DNA of 64,000 nucleotides from Lota lota. Lineage: Eukaryota > Chordata > Actinopteri > Gadiformes > Lotidae. A program made the position numbers and the translations under genes. Under the pieces are notes generated by a model, which saw only the letters and a program-made list of their open reading frames with translations, searched no databases and was not told the origin of the DNA. The stretch lies in the NCBI GenBank assembly GCA_026745465.1, contig JACYXH010000087.1, forward strand, positions 2,282,359 to 2,346,358, given 5' to 3'. Below are positions 38,047 through 50,712 of the stretch, piece after piece (position 1 is the first letter of the stretch; the number at the start of each line of letters is the position of its first letter).

Positions 38047-40539
38047 GTCAACATGACCAGAAGTTTGCACAGACGGTGGATGTGCTCCGCTGAGGTGGCG
38101 TAGGAACGTGTTTGTGTGATTGTTAAGAGTGTGTTGTTTATTAGTCTGCTTCTCATCTATGTGATCATATAACGTGTTCATAAGATGCTCCCTGTTGATC
38201 AGGGAGAGGTGTGGAGAGGGGTAGAGCGTTCTAACCCCGCTGGACGTTTCTCTTGAATGATCCGGAAGCAGGTTTCACGGTGGCGTGAAGACGTGCTTGT
38301 GATGGAGAAGAGAGAAGATGCCATTCAGCTAAGTTAGTCAGGCTAATGGTTTTCAGTCGTACGAGTCTCTGAGCATGTGTAGCACCAGTCCCTTTTGATG
38401 GCTGCTGGGTACAGCTTGTAGGCAAGCCTTGGCTGGTTGACCTCTGGTCTGCTGGTTGACCTCTGGTCTGGGTACTTGATCTGAGTGGTCTGTTGCGGTA
38501 GTGTTGGGTCTCTGAGGAGGACTCCTGTCATGGCTGCTGTCGCCCCCTGGTGGAGCGGTGAACCTTCTTCAGCACCGGTGTCACCATGTATCCCGTCCCC
38601 AGAAACAAGCACCACAGAGAGTTTGCTACCTTGCTTCACGCTAAACCCAGTAGATACCGCCCCACTTGCTGGAAGCACAGACATTTTAACTAAACTAGTT
38701 ACGTTTTTTAGGCAGCCTTATATTTAATTTTAAAAATTTTGTCAGGGGAAGAAACGTTTCCAATGAAAATGACCTTACAGTCACTTGATGTAAGAAACTA
38801 TAGTTTGTTATAAGGAGACAATGTTTCAATTGTTTGGTCAGTTTGGACATCCAAACTATAACCAATCTGATTCTCGGTTGGTTTAGTGTGAATAATGTTG
38901 ATTATTGAGGACTTCTGACGTTAAACATCTCTTCAATTCACTACTTTTATTATGTCAACCTTATTCACATTTGTATTTATCACAGGGTCGATGGGTTTGT
39001 TATATTCACGTTGGGGAGAAACCACTAATAACATTGTTTGATGTCAGCCCTTGATAACCTTTTAAAGATGTTTCGGTTTTAAGGCTCTTGTCTGAAAGTC
39101 TTTAAGCTATGCAACACACCTTGCACAGATATCCACTAGTTTCTAATAGCTCTAACAAATGGTTTTACTCGTAAGCTTGTACAACTATTGGAACCGGTAT
39201 TTCTAAAAGATTTGTACCGTTATGAAAGACCACTAATAAAAACTTGTATTTGTTTGTTTCCACAAATGTATTCTAAATATTAAAGAGCCTATCTTACATA
39301 TGGTTCGGTGTTTGTATATAGGTGTATAATAGTTTGTTATATTACACCGTGGATATTCTTTCTAAACACTAAACATGATTGATCATTGTGATCTACCTGT
39401 ATAAAGACGGAACCAGCAACTTTAGAGCCTGCCGGTGAGTTACGTCTGGTCGTCAGCTTGTGTCTAGTTCTCAGCTGGAAGAGTTGTGACCAGCTGTAAG
39501 AATTGTGCTAGACTCGCCTCAAGAAAACGACCTTACCGAAGGCCTGAATAAACAAGTACAAATAAAGACAACCTAAACTACATGAAAACCCCCAATTGTT
39601 TTGGATTCTTGCAAGTCCATGCATTATCATTCACCTCCTTAACTAAATATATTTGTATTGCAATATGTATTGTTCCTCAGCCCAGCGTTTGTGAACAAGA
39701 CCACCTGCTCCTCCTAGTCAGTCTTGGTTTCAGATGAACACATTTTATATGATGTACCATTATACACGTTCTATACTAGTATTTTATACCTATTCTATAC
39801 TGCTATGCCTGCTATACTATTTACATATTATATAGTACTTATACATATTTTATTAAATATGTATTTTATACGTATATTATATTGGCCTACTATATACAAA
39901 GGCCTAACACTGGTCTAATGAACAAACCCAAAGTCAAGCCAAATCAGGTTGGTGTGAGAAAACAAGAGTAACCGATTACCAGAAAACAGAAATGAAACCA
40001 GACAACATTTACTTTGCAATCTACAGCATGTATCTGTTTATCTTTTGTACTGATGTTTTTCAAAAGCTCTGTGATATTGAATTGTACAAAGTATCAGCTG
40101 AAGTTTGATTTCTGACCATTTGGTCTGGATAGGAACTTTCACTCAGCCTCTTTTGATCATCGAGGAGATAAAAACAGTGCTGCCAGTTGGTACGTTCCCT
40201 GGCAGGTGGAGGTTACAGGTGAAATGAGCTTCACTTCACACGATTTAGCGGCTTTAGGGAGTAGAGTATAGGCCTGGAGGTCTAGCCTCAAGGGCTAACC
40301 TTGCAGCAGCTGAAACGTTAGCCATAGCCACACGGTAACTATGCTAACATGAAACAAAAGCTACATTTAGCAGCTGAATCATTAGACTGATCCACCTGCT
40401 AACAACAATCAATGTGCAATTAAAGCAGAGCAGGAAGTCTCCGGGCCCCTGGATTGTTGACAAGAGTTTAAAACCAAATTCACATTTTTAAGGTCATGTG
40501 GGTCGACAACATATGGCTAGTTTCAGATCAAATGCAGGA

Positions 40540-40890
40540 CATATTCTTTTGTTTTCATGGATATCTGGTGTCAATGTAAATCTGGTTTTGAGATTTGGTT
40601 TTAGTGTAAATCTGGTTTTGAGATCTGATGTTAGGGTAAGTTTGGTTTGGAGATCTGGTGTCAGTATAAATTTGGATTGGAGATCTGGAGTCAGTGTAAA
40701 TGTGGTTTGGAGATCTGTTGTCGGAGTACATTTTTTTGATAATCTGGTGTTAGTGATAATCTGGTTTGCAGACCCAGTGTCTGTGTAAATTTGGAAATCT
40801 GGAGTCAGAGTAAATGTGGTTTGGAGGCCAGATGTTGGTTCACATTTTGTTTGGAGATCTGGTGTTAGCATGGATCTGGTTTGGAGACCA
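40540..40890. repeat. About 28-bp minisatellite
   Basis: About twelve diverged copies of GGTTTGGAGATCTGGTGTCA plus GTGTAAAT. Confidence 0.85.
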
Positions 40891-41355
40891 GGTGCTGGGT
40901 TAGATGGTGTATTAGTAGAGATCCTCTAGACGGTCACTGTTGGTTGAAGACATTGCTGGGAGAAGACCCTGAGTTACCGTGGGAACAGGTCAAGGTTGGG
41001 CACACGCAGGCATTCTTAGGTTATTTTACGGTTACTACGGTTATCACCAACATCCACCAACCTGCATACATTCATAAATCAGGAGGGAACATTCTCCCTC
41101 TTGTTTCTCAATTCAATTAATTATCTTTAGAAGACTCTTTACCTCCTGGTTAGAAGACACTTAACCTCTTGGTTTAGAGTCTTAACCTCCTGTGACAAGA
41201 CTCAGTCTTAATCTCCTGGTTTAAACTCTTAACCTCCTGGTGAGAAGACTCTTTGGCCAATGAGCTGCCAGGAAACTCATTTTAGTGATTGCCATGGCAG
41301 CGCTGCATATATCTATACATATATCTAGATCTATATAGATCTCTATCTCTCTCTA

Positions 41356-41461
41356 CATACATACATACATACATACATACATACATACATACATACATAC
41401 ATACATACATACATACATACATACATACATACATACATACATACATACATACATACATACA

Positions 41462-41490
<29 letters not shown>
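41356..41490. repeat. (CATA)n microsatellite
   Basis: About 33 perfect tetranucleotide units, flanked by ATATCTA/GATAGAGA simple sequence on both sides. Confidence 0.95.
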
Positions 41491-41497
<7 letters not shown>

Positions 41498-42076
41498 TGA
41501 GAGAGAGATAGATATCTATATATACATATATCTTTAAATTACATATTTTTAATTTAAGCAAAAAGGAGGTGCTTGCCATGGTAGATGAAAGATAAGGGTT
41601 AGGGACTTTAGAGACTGGGGACATCTAGGAATCAGGAACTTAATCCATGCCCTAACCCTACCCGTTACCCAACGTCAGGATGCAGAAGAATAGCTGCATC
41701 TACTGGTGGTGACCACATGAACTTTAACCTCACCTCCAACTAGTATGGTGTGAGACATTAATTAGCAGCAGCAGTTACCGCTTAGGATGCAGGAGGATGA
41801 ACTGCAAGGTGATGCTGGTTACCAAGGCAACATAATCCCACATGAACATCCAATGTCATGATGATGGGATGATGATTGTCCAATCAGATACAAAAACAAT
41901 CAGTCAATGTGCAAAACAGGCCCATACTCAACTCCTGTGGTGTGTGTATTTGTGTGTATGTGTGTGTTGAGGGGGGAGGGGGGTCCGAGGGGAGAGTAGT
42001 GATTGGCTGACAGCGTCCTGTAGCAGCAGGGTGGTGGTTAGGTGACATCAGGAGAAGGGGGTGGGGTCTAGATTCA

Positions 42077-44105
42077 CTACCTGTGCACGGGCATGTGCAG
42101 GCCGTTGAGGGGGTGTGTAAGGGGCGGGGCTAGCTCCAGCTGCGCCAGCAGGGAAAAATGGTCTGAGGGGATGTGGGGGTGGGGGCAGCCCAGGATGCTG
42201 TTGTCCTGGAGCCACTGGGTGTCCAGCGGGCCTAGCACACCCAGCGTGGTGAGGTGGGTCCTGGAGGAGAAGATGTAGTCGATCACCCCCTGTGGAGACC
42301 AGGAGAACCACTCAGAACTGTTAAACACACCGTCTCACTTTTAACACCAACCTGCTAACCAAAACACACCATCTAACCCCAACCTCCTCACTGTCCCTCT
42401 CCAGCCTTTAACATCAACCTCCTTACCGTCCAACCCCAACCTTCGAACCACAACAATCTCCACTTCTAACCCCAACCTTCTAACCCTAACACAACTTCTA
42501 AGCCTAACCTTCCAACTCCAACCTGCTAACTTTCTACTTCCAACCTGCTAACCGTCTAACCCTAACCAACACACCTTCTAGCCCTAACCTTTTAACCCCA
42601 ACACACCTTCTAACCCTAACCTTGAAGTCGTAGGTGTAGTTGGTGAAGGGCATCACGCTGCAGTCGTATGCGCTCTTCAGCTGGAAGCTGTGAGTGATGC
42701 TTCCGTCCGCGGGGCTCCTCTTCCCATTGGGAGTGCTCTTGGCGTTGCAGCTGAAGTTGGTAAGACAGTCGCTGTAGCGCAGCTCCTTGAAGTCCTTGTG
42801 GTTCTCGGCCACGCCCCCACTACTCAGGTATTCCACCACACCTGCAAACGACACAAAGCCACCACCCCTTAGACCACTCACACGACTCTCCCGATGACAC
42901 ATTAACCGACTGTATTTGTCCATCCAACCACCCATTCATCTGTACAGGTTTGACCTACAATATCTAACTATACATCTATCAGTATCTACCCATCTATAGT
43001 GTCTATCAATACTTGAATACATGTGAGTGTTGTGTTCTCCGTGTGTTTTTAACTAATACATGACAAGGTGGTTCCAGGTTTGTCCTGAAGGGGGTGCTCC
43101 TCCTACCAGAGTCAGGCAAGGAGTTGAGGTCGGCACACAAGACGATGGGGATGGTGGCGGGGTCGGAGGTCAGGGAAGTGGCAGCTCTCTCAGCGATGCT
43201 CTTGAGCTCGGAGAGGAACATCATGGTCTGGATGAGCTTGACGTCAGAGTACTCCGGGTCCCAGTGCATGTGGGCATTGGCAACCAGAATCATTTGCCTC
43301 TCGGGTGGAGCCTTCATACCTGCACAATTTACAATATTTTTACTACCAATACTATCTGTCTACCTATTCACCTCTCTACCTGTCTGGGGGAACCTTCATA
43401 CCTGCACAGGTAACAACACATTTACTACTAATACTACCTGTTCACTTTCCCGAGGTTACAGTCTATAATCCGACATCACTATTTCATGGGCCTGTTCGGA
43501 GCCCATGAAGGTTGCCCACAACATACAGTGCACCTTAAGGCATATGAGCATGTTTGTGGCCATTCTAGTGTCATTATTATAACTGTTTGTGAGTGTTGCG
43601 TAATTATACATGTTATTAACATGTTATTAAGCATGTTGCTCACCGCCTGAGAACATGTCCTTGTTGACCTCCAGGAGCACGGCGACCCCAATATTGTCTT
43701 TGGTCATCACCCTGTTGAGCATGACCTCTGACCCCTCCGAGTTAGCCATGGCTACCTGGTTGAACTCTACAGTGTGTTTCTGCACCAGAGTGAACCTACA
43801 CACACACACACATAATAGTATTATTCAGTCTTATTATTATGATTTGGAGTATTAATTGTGTTCTAGTAGCTATGCTAGAACCCTAACGAGCAGTATGCTC
43901 ATGTGCAGCATGCTAGCTAGTAGCATGCTAATGAGCAGTAGCATACTTACTTCTGTGTCTTGAAGAAGACGGCGCAACCGTCGACGTGCTTGCGCTCGGG
44001 TTCTGACACCAGCTTGGCACGGGACTTTGGGCAGAAGTATCCGTCATAGCCCTGCTCCTTCAGTGTGTCCAGGAACAGGGTGTAGTACTGCTCTGTCTCC
44101 ACCTC

Positions 44106-44144
<39 letters not shown>

Positions 44145-47100
44145 CACAAGCTTCTAGAATTGTTCAGGCGAGAATCTTCTACAACAGTTCAGGTGGAGAA
44201 GCTTCTAGAACAGTTCAGGTGGAGAAGCTTCTACAACAGTGCAGGTGGAGAAGCTTCTACAACAGTTCAGGTGGAGAAGCTTCCACAACAGTTCAGACAG
44301 AGAAGCTTCTACAACAGTTCAGGTGGAGAAGCTTCCACAACAGTTCAGACAGAGAAGCTTCTACAACAGTTCAGGTGGAGGAGAAGCTTCCACAACAGTT
44401 CAGACAGAGAAGCTTCTAGAACAGTTCAGGTGGAGGAGAAGCTTCTACAACAGTTCAGGTGGAGAAGTTTCTACAGCAGGTGGTTTAGGGTTAGTGCTGG
44501 ATGAAGGGTCACCTGCAGGCTGATGATGTCTGCATGGCAGCTGGTGATCTCCTCCATAATGCCCTTCCTGCGGTAGCTCCAGCTCAGAGCCCAGGAGGGA
44601 CAGTAGCCATACAGCTGCCGCGTGGCGTACTTCTCACACAGCACGTTGTAGCACATGACGGTGAAGACCGCTGAGGGGGGTGGGAGGCATGGAGGGGGTA
44701 GAAAGGAGAACAAGAGCAGGGGAGAGGAATACAGTTAAAAGACAGAGTGAGACATAAGAAGTGTTTATTAGGGGTCCTACGAAATCCATAGCAACCCTAT
44801 TGTATTCGTTAGTATTATTATAATTTTTTCCTGACAAATTCGGCCATATCTCAAAAACGACATGCTCCAAAGTTGTATAAATTGGCAGGATTGTAGAACT
44901 CGTAAAATGAGTAAGTGATGCAAAGGATGGGCCAGAATTAACCATAGGTGGCACTATAATAAGCACTTGAAGTTCAAAATTCAAACAGGCTGCCATTTCC
45001 ACTAGGAAAGTGCAATATGCATGAAACTTTGTATACATGCACCATTCGTCATGATGAACAACTTTCAAGACGGTTTAGATGGTGGATTTTGACACGATAT
45101 ACTTTAGAAACATGGTTGGTGATTATTTTGATATGTTTACTTCCGGTAAACCAGTTTATAAGGCATACAAATGCCATTTTACCATACCTACCAAGCTCAC
45201 TATATCTGCCACGTATGGAAGACTGCTCCGTCTCAAAATTTAACGTAATCTGCCCTTGGCAAACCATATGTCCATGTAGTGTAGTGGTACAGTGTTGGCC
45301 ACATGACCATGGAGTTGCCGGTTCGAGTCTGACCTCGACCAAACACCATGTGAGACATGGCATGAAATCAAACAATGATGAATTCATTAGGCCATGGCCA
45401 CCATGCTCACCATACTGTAGGACCCCGTTATTGTTTCTTGCAACTATATTTATATTATTAATTTGATTTTCAAAGTGACTGTACCAGCAGCAATTTAACG
45501 TTACATGTTAAACCTAATACTTATATAATCCTGACGTTATATAAAGTGTTGGAGCTACCTGTAGGAACGCTCTGGTCCCTCTCCTTCAAGGTGATCCAAG
45601 GTCTTTGTGGAAGTTGTTCAGGATGCACTGAAACCAAGCAGACAGTAAGTTAAACCCTTCACAGATCCCTAAAGTCAGTCCATCCCCATCCTAGCTCCTT
45701 CTCTAGTACAACAGGATATCAGGATGGATCAGGGAGGGATTAGGGATGTGAACTCGGGTTGTATATCTGGGAAAAAGTATCACTTATGGCCAGAGTTGCT
45801 GCCATAGAGAATGAAACTGACTCTGGGGGAGGGGTTACCTGCTAGATTATCCAGCATGTAGTTGAGTAGCTTCCTGGTGCCATCGGGTTCCTGGTACAAG
45901 TTGAGGATATCCTGGGACAACGGATTACCTAGACAACACATTCAGTAAAGTAATTCAACCCTGCACACATTTAGTAGTGCAGTATTCTATGACCTATATA
46001 AGGCGTCCCTCTGCTGCTAATGATCAAATTACATTCTAAGACCCTCATCTAGTCCTGTCATTCTGGGGTAGATCTGCTCTCTACAAACATACTGATAGCA
46101 GCAATCTAACATCCATAAATACAGCATAACATAGGTACCGGTATATAAAAGACATACATTTTACAGGTATTTAGTAATGTCTCACCCTTCAGTCCTAGAG
46201 TCTGGAGCTGGAAGAGTCGTCCCAGTTCATAAGGCAGAACCCGTAACAGGTTGTTGTTTAGCAACAACTCCCTGAAACATAAAGACAACCATGTTGTAAA
46301 AGTACAAAACCATATCTCTTATTATATCTCTCCTAGTACATAGCTCTATCTCTTATTACAGAGCTGTACCTAGTACAGAGCTCCATCTCTAGTTCAGAGC
46401 TCCATCTCTAGTACAGCGCTCCAGCTCTAGTACATAGCTATCTCTAGTTCAGAGCTCCATCTCTAGTACATAGCTCTAGCACATAGCCATCTCTAGTACA
46501 TAGCTCTATTTCTAGTGCAGAGCTCCATCTCTAGTACATAGCTCTATTTCTAGTACAGAGCTCTAACTCTAGTACAGAGCTCTATCTCTAGTACAGACCT
46601 CTATCTCTAGTACGGAGCTCTATCACAAGTACATTGCTCTATCTCTAGTACAGCACTCTATCTCATTAGAAAGCACTATGGCCCACCTGAGAGAGACCAT
46701 GTTTCCGAGCTCCACAGGGAGGCTGCGCAGCTTGTTGGAGGAGAGGTTGAGGTAGGCGAGGTGGGGAAGATTGGAGATCTCCGGCGGGAGGCGGCTCAGG
46801 TTGTTGTCGTTGATGTGCAGCGCCGTCAGGTGGGTCAGTGACCACAGAGAACTGCTCAGACTCCGCACACGCCCTGCAGTGAAAAAACACACCCAGACCT
46901 CCCATATAGCAGGCTGAAATAATCTACAACCAACAGGAGCATATTACCCTAGTGTTTCATTATCTTTAATCTGCTGTTGATCGCTATGTACTTAATAGGA
47001 CTCAAGGGGTGATACCAGCTTACAGTCCGGGCAGACCAGGAATTTCCAGGTTTTCAAGGGGGTCGTATGGATCTATTACCATAGATCAGGGGTACATAAG

Positions 47101-47995
47101 AAGCCCGGGTTTATTGGTAATAGATAAAGAGTATAATGGTAAAAAATACTTTATTGGTAATAGATAAAGTGCATATTGGTAATAGATAAAGAGTTGACTG
47201 GTAATGGATAAAGAGTATATTGATAATAAACAAAGAGTTTATTGGTAGTAAATAAAGGGTATATTGGTAATAGATAAAGGGTTATACTGGTAATAGATCA
47301 TGGGTATATTGGCAATTGATTAAGGGTTTATTTGTAGTAGATAAAGAGTGTATTGGTAATAGTGTTTTTTGGTAATGAATTAAGGGTATATTTAAAGTAC
47401 AAGGGAACACCATTCCAGCTCAAATTCTAACACTGAGATTAAAAGAAAAAGAGTTTTATCTCCATGGTTATGAGCCCTGCCAACTTTGAGGTAAATTCTT
47501 TGTACCGTTGTTGTAATGCGTTATAATGAGCGATGTTGTATATTAAATGCACCACACACCGTGGCGTTATACTATAAGTGTCCGAGAAGCATAACCCTCT
47601 CCCAGACGCCACCATCAACCGCTGCCCAGACAGAGCTCCACACATCCACACACACCTTGCCACCAGTGTAATTTGAAAACAGCGCCACCGCTGTTCGGAT
47701 CAGAGTAGAACGTTTGGCGGAGACTGGAGAAAACATAGGATTTTATTCCTGTTTTCTCTTAGACTTATTTCAGTAAAAGTGATAAAATGGCATATATTAC
47801 TATGTTGACAATCATATAAGACATATTACCATGTTTAAAACAAAACAAAGACGATTTTGGGTTCCCGTTTAAGAGCTACTGACCCGATATCTCGAGCTCG
47901 GCCCAGTAGCTCCTCTTCCCGCTGGCGGCGTCCTCAGCAGACATGATGGAGTAACAGCGGCGAGGGTCAGGGGGTTCATACTTGTCCTTGGGCAT
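42077..47995 (-). CDS. cnot6l: CCR4-NOT complex deadenylase subunit 6-like (CNOT6L)
   Basis: Mg2+-dependent poly(A) 3' exonuclease of the CCR4-NOT complex, acting on cytoplasmic mRNA tails. Eleven coding exons on the minus strand: 47995-47884, 46873-46687, 46271-46186, 45928-45839, 45627-45559, 44670-44513, 44105-43951, 43795-43644, 43319-43107, 42841-42621 and 42289-42077, total 551 residues (human CNOT6L 555). N-terminus MPKDKYEPPDPRRCYSIMS, then leucine-rich repeats (residues about 50-130: LTALHINDNNLSRLPPEI, LAYLNLSSNKLRSLP, LLLNNNLLRVLPYELGRL) that bind the CAF1 subunit. The EEP nuclease domain runs from about residue 182: VMCYNVLCEKYATRQLYGYC, SLQEVE with the metal-binding Glu, NAHMHWDP, VLCADLNSLPDSG and IPSDHFSL. 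Sequence alone fits CNOT6 or CNOT6L; adjacency to mrpl1 decides for cnot6l. A 5' UTR exon border lies at 48005. Confidence 0.95.
42340..42640 (-). repeat. Repeat array growing from a cnot6l donor
   Basis: Exon 42841-42621 ends TTCAAG|GTTAGGGTTAGAAGGTG. On the minus strand the following array repeats GGTTAGGGTTAGAAGGTGTG plus TTGGGGTTAAAAG, recreating AAAG|GTTAGGG several times, and decays into CCAACCTTCTAACC-type units. Confidence 0.75.
43306..43460 (-). repeat. Duplicated cnot6l acceptor and exon start
   Basis: The acceptor and first bases of exon 43319-43107 (GTGCAG|GTATGAAGGCTCC) recur about 80 bp upstream as CTGTGCAG|GTATGAAGGTTCC (about 43386-43412), with matching flanking words such as ATACTACCTGTTC. 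Two competing 3' splice sites result. Confidence 0.8.
44108..44139. repeat. (CA)n tract forming a cnot6l acceptor
   Basis: On the gene strand this is (GT)n-TAG directly before the exon at 44105; the exon at 43795 has the same arrangement (about 43798-43811). Confidence 0.85.
44150..44475. repeat. 26-bp minisatellite in cnot6l
   Basis: About twelve copies of ACAACAGTTCAGGTGGAGAA plus GCTTCT, with CAGACAGAG and 3-bp GAG variants. It is largely open in all plus-strand frames. Confidence 0.9.
44771..45426. mobile_element. Interspersed repeat with short TIRs and an internal tRNA-like segment
   Basis: Ends GGGGTCCTA (44771) and TAGGACCCC (45426) are inverted. The body includes CCATATCTCAAAAACGACAT, a type of sequence I recognise as common in fish introns. 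At about 45266-45340 lies a tRNA-like stretch with GTAGTGTAGTGGTACAGTG and B-box GGTTCGAGTC. No coding capacity. Confidence 0.6.
46330..46670. repeat. CTAGTACAGAGCTCTATCT minisatellite
   Basis: About 17 copies of an 18-20 bp unit in the cnot6l intron between the two LRR exons. Confidence 0.85.
47100..47400. repeat. ATTGGTAATAGATAAAGAGT minisatellite
   Basis: About twelve copies of a 23-26 bp AT-rich unit in cnot6l intron 1. Confidence 0.85.
47403..47875 (-). mobile_element. MITE family copy 2, inverted relative to copy 1
   Basis: The reverse complement matches the element at 638-1294 over long blocks: GTCAACATAGTAATATATGCC in two parts, TGTCTGGGCAGCGGTTGA, and CACGGTGTGTGG followed by ATATACAACAT. 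The short internal open frames of the two copies are homologous because the DNA is, not because they encode a gene. Confidence 0.75.
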
Positions 47996-50712
47996 CCCTG
48001 GAGGTCTGAGGACCACAACCAGAAATCAACTCAAAGTTGTGACACACCCATTTATTACTAGCATAGTATTATACATACTAGGTTATTAACAATGTCTGCA
48101 ATATTTCACACACAGCATACAAAAAATGATCAAATAGATAAAGGTTCGTAAAAATCAGACAGGCAATTGCATTATTTGTCAAATATGTATTGGAATGGAG
48201 CAAGAACTTGCATTTATGTGGAACAATTAATAAACAAAAAAGTTATCATTATTATATTAGTAACCTACATCAGGATTAAGTGTTGAATCCCACAAAATTT
48301 AACAGCACACCTAGTCTTGTCTCAAGGCACACCAGTGTGTGCACACTGGTTGGGAACCACTAAGACAACCTTATGTTGCACAACACAACATACTCTTACT
48401 ATTGGATTATTACTTATCCTTATGGTCAACAAACCACACCAAATGTGGATATCACATATTTAGATCTTCAGTGAGTTGAATCATTCATTACCAAAAACCT
48501 TTGCAGGGAATTCTTCTAAACAGAAAAATATAGGAGTTATTATTCCAGGTCTAGTCTACCGCTGGGTACCAAGTGACAAGTCAAATATAATTATTTATAG
48601 AAATGTATTTATACTCCAGCAATGAGAGCATTCTGAATTCCTTACATAGCACCACATTAAAACTGTTGCAATAGACTGCTGGGAAAGTTACATAACGTGT
48701 TTACACTATCGGGTTAGATAGCAGCTAGGCTCTGGTAAACACTACATTAATTACTTTTCATTACTTACTTTACACTCTGTTAATTACTTCACATTAGTTA
48801 CTTACTTTACACTACATTAGTTATTTTACATTAATCACGGTACTTACTTTACACTACATTAGTTATTTTACAGAAGTGTAACAATGAGTGTAATGTTAGT
48901 TTTTATGAATGAGCTTGGCTACACAGTACAGTACACTACCCGCAACAACACTTCACAACACTAGACAGAACACTACACTAGACACAACACTACACTAGAC
49001 CCAACACAAGACTAAACACAACACTACACTAGACACTACACAACACTACACACAACACAACTGGTCGCTGGGCACCCATGCGGTGAAAAGTGAGATTGCG
49101 GCCTATTAGAAAAGTTAGGTAAGCTGCCACCTGCCTTGCCTCATAAATGCTACATGGACTGCTATGCTGCGGCGGTAATGTCATTTGTCTACATGGATAT
49201 TAAATAACACTGTGGTGTGGACATGTTGTCTGGTTATCTGGGGGGTTTGTTAATCATACAGCAGGGGTGTGGGTGAGTAAATCATAGAGCATGGTTTGGT
49301 TAGTCCTACAGCATGGGTCTGCGTTAGTTGGTCCTACAGCATGGATCTGGCTAAATTAGTCCTACACAATGGGTTAGTGCTACAGCATGGGTCTGGCTTA
49401 GTCCTACAGCTGGGATGTGTGTTAGTTATTGCTACAGCATGGGTATGGGTTAGTCAGTCCTACAGCATAGGTCTGGTTTAGTCCTAGACCATTGGTCTGG
49501 GCTAATTGTCCTACAGCAGCAGTCTGGGTTAGTTAGTCCTACAGCATGGGTTAGATAGCCAAACAGCAGGGATCTGGGTTAGTTAGTGAGACAGCATGGG
49601 TTAGTTAGTCCTACAACACGGGGTTCCGCTAGTTAGTCCAACATTATATGTCTCGATTAGTAAGACCTACAGCATGGGTTTGGTTTAGTTAGTCATACAG
49701 CATGGGTCTGGGTTAGTCAGTCCTACAGCCTGGGTTAGATAGTCCTACAACATGGGCCTCTGCTAGTTAGTCCTACAGTATATGTCTGGGTTAGCTAGAC
49801 CTACACCATGTGTCTAGGTTTGTCCTACAGCATGGGCTAGTTAGTTTACAGAATGAGTCTGGGTAAGTCCTACAGTATGGGATAGTTAACGTTAGTCCTA
49901 CAGCATGGGTCTATGTATGTATAGTCTCCGTATCGGAGAGAGGTACAATTTCAACGAGACAAGCCTGACAGTAAGACCGGAGCTCCGGTATCGCTCACCT
50001 GCATTCGGGGGCAGAGAAGACAGTTCAGTGATATTGTCGGTAAGGGCATCCAGACGGGTAAGTGGACCCGTCCTGACCTGGTCCCGACTAGACCTCCAGA
50101 CCTAAGGACCTGCGGATCTGAAGGAAGAACAACAAACACTGCTTCCGCTCGCGTCAGTCTCCTTGTGTACGCGTCAACCTAAAATTTGTAGTTATTGATG
50201 AATAACGTTCAGTTTAGCACTCTTAGGCTATATTGTCCTATTCATGTTTACTGAAGCAATTATATTATTTAGTTGTATCCACCTTTAGTTGTTTATAATA
50301 AAGCATGGCTTATTTTTTTTTCAGACCTGTATTATAGGCCTAACGTTACGTTAGGTCTCAAGGCAAAGTATGATTCTTATTTAGTTCTAGTAGAAGTAAC
50401 GTTAATACACACAATCTGTTATTTATGGTCGGCCACCTGAGTTGTCTCATGTGGCCTTTTTAAACTGAACCAATACCTCTTTTTTTTTTTCTTTTCTTTT
50501 TTTTACAAGTGATTGATGATATTGAATAGTGTCCTTGGCATTCGTTAGTGTTAGTCTTTATGATACAATCCATTTGTCTGTTTTATTATGTATTTTTCTT
50601 TAGCAATAGTTATGTGGTTATAAACGTAGACGAGTTATTAGTTTTTAGCTGGTAGCGGAACTGTCTGTATGATCTATGTTTCCACACGGACCAGCTGCTC
50701 TTATCTGCAAAC
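47996..50712. promoter_or_regulatory. Divergent cnot6l/mrpl1 region
   Basis: Starts with the cnot6l 5' UTR exon border (48005) and intron, contains ACACTACACTAGACAC-type repeats (about 48950-49060) and a long minisatellite (about 49270-49920), and ends at the mrpl1 start. The likely cnot6l first exon and promoter are near 49980-50180, where GC content rises, but this is an inference. Confidence 0.5.
49270..49920. repeat. TAGTCCTACAGCATGGGTCTGGGT minisatellite
   Basis: About 25 diverged copies of a 22-29 bp unit in the presumed cnot6l 5' UTR intron. Confidence 0.9.

Larger units (their letters stand above)
37730..42076. other. Gene-free gap between eeig1 and cnot6l
   Basis: Holds the eeig1 3' UTR (AATAAA at 38041-38046; further AATAAA at about 39236, 39547 and 39562), a GGTTTGGAGATCTGGTGTCA minisatellite (about 40540-40890), a TTAACCTCCTGGTTA repeat (about 41140-41240) and a (CATA)n array. 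No protein-coding exon is recognised. It joins the 9q34.11-type and 4q21.1-type gene blocks. Confidence 0.7.

Noticed and set aside
45266-45340. Possible tRNA gene with A- and B-box-like motifs
   Set aside because: No convincing acceptor-stem pairing or anticodon arm, and it lies inside an interspersed repeat; treated as a tRNA-derived repeat segment.
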